From positions 1 to 5,013 of the forward strand of contig JAAFHN010000245.1 in assembly GCA_013298415.1 (NCBI GenBank): a stretch of DNA of 5,013 bases, in the 5' to 3' direction. The notes below the pieces were generated by a model that was not told the DNA's origin, searched no databases, and worked only from the letters and a program-made list of their open reading frames with translations. This DNA is from Comamonadaceae bacterium (GTDB taxonomy: Bacteria > Pseudomonadota > Gammaproteobacteria > Burkholderiales > Burkholderiaceae_C). This document shows, piece after piece, positions 1 through 4,553 of this stretch. Position 1 is the stretch's first letter. The number at the start of each line of letters is the position of its first letter. The position numbers and the translations under genes are program-made.

Positions 1-1100
1 CCACCGGCACTGCCCAAGAAAAGACTGGCAAAACCAGCACGATCAGGTTTGCCAAATGCATCATCGCAGCAGGCAGCCAAGCGGTGCATCTGCCCTTTTT
101 GCCAGACGACCCGCGCATTGTGGACAGCACCGGCGCGCTCGGCTTGGCCGAGGTGCCTAAGCGCATGTTGATCCTGGGCGGCGGCATCATCGGCCTGGAA
201 ATGGGCACCGTGTACTCAAGCCTCGGCGCGCGATTGGATGTGGTGGAGATGATGGATGGCCTCATGCAAGGGGCGGATCGCGATCTCGTCAAAGTCTGGC
301 AAAAGTTCAACGCCCACCGCTTTGACAACATCATGCTGAATACAAAAACTGTAGCGGCAAAGGCAACAAACACCGGGATAGAGGTGACATTTGAGGCCGC
401 AAAAGAGGGCGTAGCCGTGCCAGCACCCCAAACCTACGATTTGGTGCTGCAAGCCGTGGGCCGCACACCGAACGGCAAGAAAATCAGCGCGGCAAACGCG
501 GGGGTGACGGTCACGGATCGCGGCTTCATCCCCGTCAACATCCAAATGCGCACCAATGTGCCGAACATTTTTGCCATTGGCGACATCGTGGGCCAGCCCA
601 TGCTCGCGCACAAGGCCGTACACGAAGCGCACGTGGCCGCAGAAGTGGCGGTGGGCGAGCTGCAAGGCAATGCAGAGTTGGCAGCATCTGCTTTCAATGC
701 CAGGGTGATCCCAAGCGTGGCCTACACCGACCCCGAAGTCGCTTGGGTGGGCCTCACCGAAGACGAAGTCAAAGCCAAAGGCATCAAGGTCAAAAAAGGC
801 CTGTTCCCCTGGACGGCATCTGGCCGCGCAATCGCCAATGGACGCGACGAGGGCTTCACCAAGTTGCTGTTTGATGATTCTCCCGAAGCTCATGGCCACG
901 GAAAAATCCTAGGCGGCGGCATCGTAGGCACCCACGCCGGCGACATGATCGGCGAAATCGCACTCGCCATCGAACTCGGCGCAGACGCGGTCGACATCGG
1001 CAAAACCATCCACCCGCATCCCACCCTAGGCGAGTCTCTAGGCATGGCCGCCGAAGTCGCGCACGGCAGTTGCACGGATGTGCCGCCAGCAAAAAGGTAG
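1..1100 (+). CDS. lpdA: Dihydrolipoyl dehydrogenase (E3), 5'-truncated
   Basis: This flavoenzyme reoxidises the dihydrolipoyl groups of 2-oxoacid dehydrogenase complexes (pyruvate, 2-oxoglutarate) in the cytoplasm and passes the electrons to NAD+. The frame is open from the window edge (first full codon at base 3) and gives 365 residues. The usual length is about 470, or near 600 when an N-terminal lipoyl domain is present, so the FAD-binding N-terminus and the CxxxxC redox disulfide lie outside the window. Visible parts, numbered from base 3: an AKCIIAAGS segment, the NAD-binding GGGIIG loop (59-64), the second FAD contact FAIGDI with Asp194, and the dimerisation domain ending in HPHPTLGE. 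His339 and Glu344 in that motif match the catalytic His-Glu pair of the family. The ATG/GTG codons near base 84 are internal and are not the start. It is probably the last gene of a pdh or odh operon, which is inferred because the upstream genes are not visible. Confidence 0.96.
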   Translation, partial: TGTAQEKTGKTSTIRFAKCIIAAGSQAVHLPFLPDDPRIVDSTGALGLAEVPKRMLILGGGIIGLEMGTVYSSLGARLDVVEMMDGLMQGADRDLVKVWQKFNAHRFDNIMLNTKTVAAKATNTGIEVTFEAAKEGVAVPAPQTYDLVLQAVGRTPNGKKISAANAGVTVTDRGFIPVNIQMRTNVPNIFAIGDIVGQPMLAHKAVHEAHVAAEVAVGELQGNAELAASAFNARVIPSVAYTDPEVAWVGLTEDEVKAKGIKVKKGLFPWTASGRAIANGRDEGFTKLLFDDSPEAHGHGKILGGGIVGTHAGDMIGEIALAIELGADAVDIGKTIHPHPTLGESLGMAAEVAHGSCTDVPPAKR

Positions 1101-1128
1101 CAGCAAAAGATGCCGCTAAACTGAGCCG

Positions 1129-1269
1129 ATGCGAGTCGTTGGATCAGTCATCCGAGAAGAGTTGGAGCGCGGCGCCACGCGGGCGTTTGAGCGCGCGCTG
1201 GCGATGGATCGGGTTTGGCCTTGCCTGGCTTCGATCAGCCGCGCGGCCCCCAGGGCGCGTTTCGAATGA
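1129..1269 (+). other. Possible small ORF, 46 aa, unrecognised
   Basis: An ATG-started frame of 46 codons begins 28 bases after the lpdA stop and begins MRVVGSVIREELERG. It has an amphipathic, Glu/Arg-rich first half (residues 9-24) and a hydrophobic, Ala/Arg-rich end. An in-frame stop lies at 1117-1119, so it is not continuous with lpdA. No clear Shine-Dalgarno sequence precedes the ATG. Its stop codon overlaps the ATG of the next small frame as ATGA (1266-1269). I recognise no family. It could be a genuine small gene, a fragment of a decayed gene or chance in GC-rich DNA. Confidence 0.22.
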
Positions 1270-1400
1270 CGCATGCCGAGATGAATGCACAAGACGATGC
1301 GAATCGGTTGGCTCGGGCGGCGTGGCTCCAGGCGCGCATGCGAAAGCCGAGCGAATTGCCCAGCACTCAGAGCCGCCAGTCGCCACCCAGCATCGGCTGA
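1266..1400 (+). other. Possible small ORF, 44 aa, unrecognised
   Basis: This frame of 44 codons begins MTHAEMNAQDDANRLARAAW and shares an ATGA stop/start overlap with the frame before it. Its first half looks helical and charged; the end is Ser/Pro/Gln-rich and looks unstructured. Upstream GTG/TTG codons in the same frame would lengthen it to about 61 residues. Its last 34 bases run antisense over the 3' end of the small gene at 1367-1570. I recognise no family, and the coding evidence is limited to the open frame and the overlap. Confidence 0.22.
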
Positions 1401-1570
1401 TCCCGCGCTGGCCAAACTGCGCAGAGCATTTGGACGACTTCCATGAGGCCAAGCCACTCGTCCAGCGGCTCTGAAATGCCTTGGGGTGCCTCGAAAGCCA
1501 GGCCCGCCTCGCTCGCAAACGCGGCGTCCTGCTCTGGCGCGAGTTTCAAGCGATCAGGCGAGGAGGTCAT
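1367..1570 (-). CDS. Small protein (67 aa) coupled to the nucleotidyltransferase gene
   Basis: An acidic protein of 67 residues starts with MTSSPDRLKLAPEQD and ends with a Trp/Pro-rich stretch, AVWPARDQPMLGGDWRL. The middle (about residues 30-51) is a Glu/Asp-containing, Leu/Met-rich helix-like segment. The ATG at 1570 lies inside the end of the upstream nucleotidyltransferase gene, giving a 17-base overlap (1554-1570). There is no Shine-Dalgarno sequence before this ATG, which fits reinitiation by ribosomes finishing the upstream gene. An in-frame ATG at 1600 would add ten residues but looks less likely. The C-terminal pattern resembles small hypothetical proteins I associate with such nucleotidyltransferase genes, but that is recall only. 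The role is unknown; a partner or antitoxin is an inference from gene context. Confidence 0.68.
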   Translation of the reverse strand: MTSSPDRLKLAPEQDAAFASEAGLAFEAPQGISEPLDEWLGLMEVVQMLCAVWPARDQPMLGGDWRL

Positions 1571-2072
1571 TGAGCAATTGTTGTTGACCAAACAAGGCAA
1601 AGTACTGGCGAAGCTCGGTTAGATCGAGCCGGACGCGGTGAATTTTGAGCAGCGCGCGAATGTCATCCAAATCACGTGTCCGTGCTGGGTCGTTGAAGTA
1701 GCCTTGCAGCTTGAAACCGATGAGGCCTTCGACGCTGATCACGCGAAGCCGTCCCATCGCTGTTTCGCGCTCGGCAGCGCCTGCGAGCAAGCGGCGCGCA
1801 AATGGGCGGTGCGCGTAGAGCACATCCAGGCCCTCGGAGCCGCGCACATAGTTGGCGGCGTTTTCGCTTCGGTAGAGGCACTGATACCCGAGCCTCAGCA
1901 GCGCGGCGTGCACCCCGTCGGCCGCGCTGGGATCCAACAAAAAGTCAACATCTTTGGTGGCGCGAATCACCTGGTGTGCCGCAACGGCCAAGCCGCCGAT
2001 CAGGGCTGGCTTGGTGCCTGCGGCATCGAACATCGCAAGCGCTTCTCGAATTTGCGCGGCAAGATTGGGCAT
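1554..2072 (-). CDS. Nucleotidyltransferase-fold protein, AbiEii/AbiGii toxin-like
   Basis: This 172-residue protein has the marks of the DNA polymerase beta-type nucleotidyltransferase fold: LIGGLAVAAH at 24-33 (Gly26-Gly27), then RATKDVDFLL at 37-46, where Asp41 and Asp43 would be metal ligands, and a later acidic strand LDVLY with Asp83. The C-terminal part has SVEGLIGFKLQG (113-124, Lys121) and RDLDDIRALL (133-142), the K...D..DI pattern typical of AbiEii/AbiGii and related uncharacterised nucleotidyltransferases. Members studied as toxins (AbiEii, MenA) modify tRNA or bind GTP, but many relatives have no known function and may transfer nucleotides to other targets. The length suits a minimal domain. 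The ATG at 2072 has only a weak ribosome binding site. It precedes and overlaps the 67-residue gene, and lies 72 bases after the SRPBCC gene on the same strand, so cotranscription of all three is possible. Confidence 0.85.
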   Translation of the reverse strand: MPNLAAQIREALAMFDAAGTKPALIGGLAVAAHQVIRATKDVDFLLDPSAADGVHAALLRLGYQCLYRSENAANYVRGSEGLDVLYAHRPFARRLLAGAAERETAMGRLRVISVEGLIGFKLQGYFNDPARTRDLDDIRALLKIHRVRLDLTELRQYFALFGQQQLLNDLLA

Positions 2073-2144
2073 GGTGACTTGGCTGTTTCAGGCTCCAAGC
2101 ATCTCACGATTTCCTGCCGATTGCCATCGCGCAAAACATGCTGC

Positions 2145-2669
2145 TCACAGCGTCCTTGCCAAAGCCTCCAGCTGATCCGCGCAAACGCCCCAGCCTTCGT
2201 GAAAGCCCATTTGTTCGTGTTGGGTGCGGTCGGCGGCGCTCCAGTGGCGGGCTTCGGCTTTGTAGAACGTGCCACCTTCGGGTGACTCTGCGAATTCCAC
2301 GGTGGCGACCATGAAGGGGTACGCCTCGGTGGCCTGAGGATTGACGCAGTTGTAGCCGGTGGGAATCCAGCCTGATTCAAAGGCATCGGTGAACACCAGG
2401 CGCTTGCCTTCAACGACTTCCAAAAACACGCCGGGGTTGCGGTGCTGAACGAGCTGGCCATCGGGCCCCGGGCCTTGCATCAGCGTGAAAAAGCGGCCGC
2501 CTGCTCGCGGCTCCATGTCAACTTGTGTCACCTGCCAGGGCTTGGGGCAAAACCACTGCACCAGCAGCTCAGGCTCCATCCAGCAGCGCCACACGGCCAG
2601 GCGCGGCGCGGCCAGCGTGCGCGAGATCGTGAGGGCGTGGGCGGATTGTGTGGGGCGGGATGTGCTCAT
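2145..2669 (-). CDS. SRPBCC / AHSA1-like START-fold protein
   Basis: A 174-residue protein of the SRPBCC superfamily, AHSA1 (activator of Hsp90 ATPase homologue 1-like) branch. These cytoplasmic helix-grip proteins have a deep hydrophobic cavity; bacterial members mostly have unknown ligands, and a stress or detoxification role is often presumed. Recognisable pieces in order: LTISRTLAAPRLAVWRCW (13-30), the typical opening strand and helix; the PELLVQWFCPKPW motif (33-45); a GGRF turn followed by NPGVFLEVVEGKRLVFTDA, the central strands; and the closing helix starting MGFHEGWG (154-161). All are where the family places them and the length is usual, so the gene looks intact. The ATG at 2669 begins a Ser/Thr-rich lead of about 12 residues; its ribosome binding site is poor. 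It is divergent from the hydrolase gene and upstream of the nucleotidyltransferase pair. The substrate cannot be inferred. Confidence 0.93.
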   Translation of the reverse strand: MSTSRPTQSAHALTISRTLAAPRLAVWRCWMEPELLVQWFCPKPWQVTQVDMEPRAGGRFFTLMQGPGPDGQLVQHRNPGVFLEVVEGKRLVFTDAFESGWIPTGYNCVNPQATEAYPFMVATVEFAESPEGGTFYKAEARHWSAADRTQHEQMGFHEGWGVCADQLEALARTL

Positions 2670-2807
2670 GGCTTTACGGAGCGATGGGGAATCGGGGAAA
2701 GCGAAAAAGCGGCTGAGGCAGACACGGTTCTTTACGCGCCAGATTTTGCGGCAAGCCAGCGCTCGAAGCGATACTGCGCTCAGCGCGACTTTTTGAGTTG
2801 AATCACG
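2670..2807. promoter_or_regulatory. Divergent intergenic region
   Basis: These 138 bases separate the starts of two divergent genes and should contain both promoters. The best sigma70-like match towards the hydrolase is TTGCGG (2746-2751) and GATACT (2770-2775) with an 18-base spacer, which is weak. GCGCTC occurs twice (2759-2764 and 2776-2781), 17 bases apart, on the same strand. No convincing promoter was seen towards the SRPBCC gene, and neither gene has a strong Shine-Dalgarno sequence. No gene is supported inside. Confidence 0.35.
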
Positions 2808-3866
2808 ATGCCCAGCACACCTTCGCCCGCCGCCCCGTCACCCCAAATCCGTCGCAGGCAAATCGCGCTTGGTCTGGCCACCGCATGCGCCGCGCCGCTG
2901 CCTTGGCTGGCCGCGCCAAGCCACGCGCAAGAGCCGCTGCTCGTGCAAGACGAGATTTGGCGCGACGAATCTCGCAAGCGCGATGTGCCCATGCGAATTC
3001 GCTGGCCGCGCCTTGACCCGGCCACCTCGGCCGCCACGCCGATGGTGATCTACAGCCACGGCCTAGGCGGCAAACGAGAAGGCGGCTCGGTGTGGGGCGA
3101 AGCCTGGGCTGCCGCAGGCTTCTTGGTGCTGCACATGCAGCACCAAGGCAGCGATGGCCCGGCCTTGCGCAGCGCATTGATGCGGGGCGCGATGCAAGAG
3201 ACCTTTGCGCCCGCGCAGCACTTGGCGCGTTTCGCCGATGTGCGCTTTGTGCTCGATGAGGTGGCGCGCAGGCAGCGAGCGGCCTCCGGCTCGGGGCAGG
3301 GCGCATGGGTGCGGGTTGCTACCAGCAATGCAGGCATGGCCGGGCATTCTTTCGGCTCGGGCACCACGCTTGGCATGGCGGGCCGCAGCTTTACAGGCGC
3401 AGCCGCGCTGGACGAGCCCAGGCTTTCGGCTTTCATCGCCTTCTCGCCTGCGGTCGTCGGCCCCGGAGATCAGCGCCAAATGCTCTCGGGCATCACGCGC
3501 CCGATGCTCACGCTCACCGGCACCTTAGACGGCGACGTGATCGGCAACGGCTCCACCCCCGAGGTGCGCGCCGCTGTGTATGGCTACCTGCCCGCAGGCA
3601 AAAAGGCGGGTTTGGTGCTGCAAGACGCAGACCACATGACATTCGGTGGCAATCCGGCCAGCGACATCGAAAGCCGCAACTTTGCCCGTGCTGTTGCGCC
3701 GCGCACCACTGCAACCCTCGCAAAAGAAGAGCTTCACCACCGTGTGATCGCGCAAGTCAGCACCGACTGGTGGCGAGCGCATCTGCGGGGCGACACAGCG
3801 GCGCTCGCCCGGCTGGCCGAGCGCCCGTCGGGGCTGTCTGCCAACGATTTATGGCAGCGCGGCTGA
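2808..3866 (+). CDS. Tat-exported alpha/beta hydrolase (PAF-acetylhydrolase/dienelactone hydrolase-like)
   Basis: A 352-residue protein predicted to be a periplasmic or secreted esterase-type hydrolase. The N-terminus carries a long leader, an arginine cluster RRRQIAL (15-21) resembling the twin-arginine motif, a hydrophobic stretch (about 19-36) and a small-x-small site SHA-QE with likely cleavage after Ala40. The mature part shows an alpha/beta hydrolase core: the oxyanion-type HGLG (84-87) after VIYS, a nucleophile elbow GHSFG with Ser181, the acid-bearing strand LTGTLDGD (Asp241, with Asp243 close by), and DADHMTFGG with His276. This order and spacing fit a complete Ser-Asp-His triad. Closest recalled relatives are PAF-acetylhydrolase-like and dienelactone-hydrolase-like proteins; the substrate is unknown. 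It seems to be transcribed alone: divergent from the SRPBCC gene and 150 bases before the VOC gene. The ATG at 2808 is chosen because it retains the signal peptide, although its ribosome binding site is weak. Confidence 0.92.
   Translation: MPSTPSPAAPSPQIRRRQIALGLATACAAPLPWLAAPSHAQEPLLVQDEIWRDESRKRDVPMRIRWPRLDPATSAATPMVIYSHGLGGKREGGSVWGEAWAAAGFLVLHMQHQGSDGPALRSALMRGAMQETFAPAQHLARFADVRFVLDEVARRQRAASGSGQGAWVRVATSNAGMAGHSFGSGTTLGMAGRSFTGAAALDEPRLSAFIAFSPAVVGPGDQRQMLSGITRPMLTLTGTLDGDVIGNGSTPEVRAAVYGYLPAGKKAGLVLQDADHMTFGGNPASDIESRNFARAVAPRTTATLAKEELHHRVIAQVSTDWWRAHLRGDTAALARLAERPSGLSANDLWQRG
3122..3147. repeat. Inverted repeat, 12-base arms, inside the hydrolase gene
   Basis: Bases 3122-3133 (CTTGGTGCTGCA) are the exact reverse complement of 3136-3147 (TGCAGCACCAAG), with two bases (CA) between. 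In RNA this would give an 11-bp stem with a four-base ACAU loop. It lies in the codons for the strand LVLHMQHQG, about 105 codons into the gene. No T-tract follows, so it is not a typical intrinsic terminator. Confidence 0.9.
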
Positions 3867-3918
3867 CCTCACTATTTTCGACATCGCTGTGTTCAGTAGC
3901 GCGGCTGACATTGCTGTG
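3856..3918. repeat. Imperfect direct duplication spanning the hydrolase stop codon
   Basis: AGCGCGGCTGAC occurs at 3856-3867 and 3898-3909. GACATCGCTGTG at 3880-3891 recurs as GACATTGCTGTG at 3907-3918. The second copy reads as the first with 15 bases removed between two GAC triplets. The first copy includes the TGA stop of the hydrolase gene. It looks like a small local duplication followed by a deletion. Confidence 0.7.
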
Positions 3919-4004
3919 ATGCGAAAGAAGTGGCTCAAGTCACACGCAACCGGCCACGCAACGCGATACGCTTCACGTTTTGATTTCCGCCAGCAAGGCG
4001 GCAT

Positions 4005-4010
4005 AAGGAG
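4005..4010 (+). promoter_or_regulatory. Ribosome binding site of the VOC gene
   Basis: AAGGAG lies six bases before the ATG at 4017. It is the best-placed Shine-Dalgarno sequence in the window and fixes the start. A small hairpin (CCGCC 3987-3991, GGCGG 3997-4001, five-base loop) sits just upstream, close enough to affect access to the site but not covering it. Confidence 0.85.
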
Positions 4011-4016
4011 CAACTC

Positions 4017-4385
4017 ATGATTGGCTACACCACCGTTGGCACCAACGACATGCTGCGCGCGGCAGCGTTTTACGACGCGCTTTTTGGATCACTCGGCATC
4101 AAGCGCCTGATGGAGTTTCCAAACGGCATTTCTTGGGGGCCGAATTGGCAGGTGCCCAGCTTCGCCGTGGTGCGCCCGTTTGACGGCAAGGGCGCAACGG
4201 TGGGCAACGGCAACATGGTGGCGCTGGTGATGGATTCGCGCGACAAGGTGGACGCCGTGTATGCCAAAGCCATCGAACTTGGCGCGGTTTGCGAAGGCAA
4301 GCCGGGCGAACGCGGCAAAGGCTTCTACGCGGCTTACTTCCGGGACTTGGATGGGAATAAGTTGAATGCGTTTTGCGCGGGCTAG
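4017..4385 (+). CDS. VOC family protein (glyoxalase/dioxygenase fold)
   Basis: A 122-residue single-domain protein of the vicinal oxygen chelate superfamily, which includes glyoxalase I, extradiol dioxygenases and bleomycin- or fosfomycin-resistance proteins. The first beta-alpha-beta-beta-beta module begins MIGYTTVGTNDMLRAAAFYD, with the usual FYDALFGSLG helix, and the second runs from MVALVMDSRDKVDAVYAKA to YFRDLDGNKLNAFC (about 107-120), a typical closing strand signature. The His at the start of strand 1 that binds metal in glyoxalase I is absent (the position is in YTTVG), so glyoxalase I activity is not implied; this small subfamily has no defined reaction. The length is usual and the gene looks intact. 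The ATG at 4017 has a strong ribosome binding site. The PaiB-like gene follows on the same strand after 168 bases. Confidence 0.93.
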   Translation: MIGYTTVGTNDMLRAAAFYDALFGSLGIKRLMEFPNGISWGPNWQVPSFAVVRPFDGKGATVGNGNMVALVMDSRDKVDAVYAKAIELGAVCEGKPGERGKGFYAAYFRDLDGNKLNAFCAG

Positions 4386-4404
4386 GGTGCGGGGATCCAT
4401 TTCA

Positions 4405-4426
4405 CAGGAGACCAGGAGACCAGGAG
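4405..4426 (+). repeat. Short tandem repeat, 8-base unit CAGGAGAC x 2.75
   Basis: The unit CAGGAGAC occurs twice in full (4405-4412, 4413-4420) and is followed by CAGGAG (4421-4426). Every unit contains AGGAG, a near-ideal Shine-Dalgarno core. The last AGGAG (4422-4426) stands seven bases before an ATG at 4434 that opens a 13-codon frame. The number of units could vary by slippage. Confidence 0.9.
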
Positions 4427-4433
4427 TTAAGGA

Positions 4434-4475
4434 ATGCAAAGAAGAGAATTCAAAAAAGATAGCAATGAATGTTGA
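4434..4475 (+). other. Possible 13-residue leader peptide
   Basis: A 13-codon frame (MQRREFKKDSNEC) has its ATG seven bases after the AGGAG at 4422-4426, a good initiation context. It is Lys/Arg/Glu-rich and too short to assign. It overlaps the next small frame by 11 bases (4465-4475). Whether it is translated is unknown; a regulatory leader ahead of the PaiB-like gene is one possibility. Confidence 0.25.
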
Positions 4476-4497
4476 TTTCGTATGGACAGTGGTGGGT

Positions 4498-4511
4498 TTT
4501 TTCATGAAAAA
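4498..4511. repeat. Perfect 14-base AT-rich palindrome
   Basis: TTTTTCATGAAAAA is identical to its own reverse complement. It lies 43 bases before the PaiB-like start in an AT-rich island (about 4433-4515), unlike the GC-rich surroundings. It could be an operator for a dimeric regulator or part of an intergenic repeat; the stem is all A/T outside CATG and is a poor terminator. Confidence 0.6.
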
Positions 4512-4542
4512 TGGCTTTGCGCGCCCCGTTTTTGAGCTGGGC

Positions 4543-4547
4543 GGGGG
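4543..4547 (+). promoter_or_regulatory. Putative ribosome binding site of the PaiB-like gene
   Basis: GGGGG lies six bases before the ATG at 4554. It is not a perfect Shine-Dalgarno core but is purine-rich and well placed. It favours 4554 over the in-frame ATG at 4566, where the family-typical MYLPPHF begins. Confidence 0.45.
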
Positions 4548-4553
4548 TCTGCG

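Noticed and set aside
216..899. 227-codon open frame antisense to lpdA
   Set aside because: It is fully antisense to a clearly conserved gene, is rich in Cys/His/Arg and resembles no family; long antisense frames are common in GC-rich DNA.
907..1041. Cluster of CTAG tetranucleotides at the 3' end of lpdA
   Set aside because: They are in-frame CTA codons followed by Gly; three cases are too few to infer transfer or a site with a function.
1098..1118. Possible terminator hairpin at the lpdA stop (TAGCAGC / GCCGCTA)
   Set aside because: The stem has an A-C mismatch, is short, overlaps the stop codon and is not followed by a T-tract.
1638..2285. 215-codon + strand frame across the nucleotidyltransferase and SRPBCC genes
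   Set aside because: It lies antisense to two genes with recognisable family motifs and has no ribosome binding site or recognisable domain.
2732..2779. Minus-strand stub reading AQYRFERWLAAKSGA, looking like a protein C-terminus
   Set aside because: An in-frame stop at 2780-2782 limits it to 15 codons with no start. It could be a relic of a gene once upstream of the SRPBCC gene, but the evidence is too thin to annotate.
441..3622. TTGGTGCTGCA repeated at 441-451, 3123-3133 and 3612-3622
   Set aside because: All three copies encode Leu-Val-Leu-Gln/His in the same codon phase and are explained by preferred codons rather than a repeat family.
3305..3919. 204-codon frame inside the hydrolase gene in another frame
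   Set aside because: Its composition is dominated by Arg, His, Ala and Pro, as expected of an out-of-frame reading; the hydrolase frame there holds the catalytic triad.
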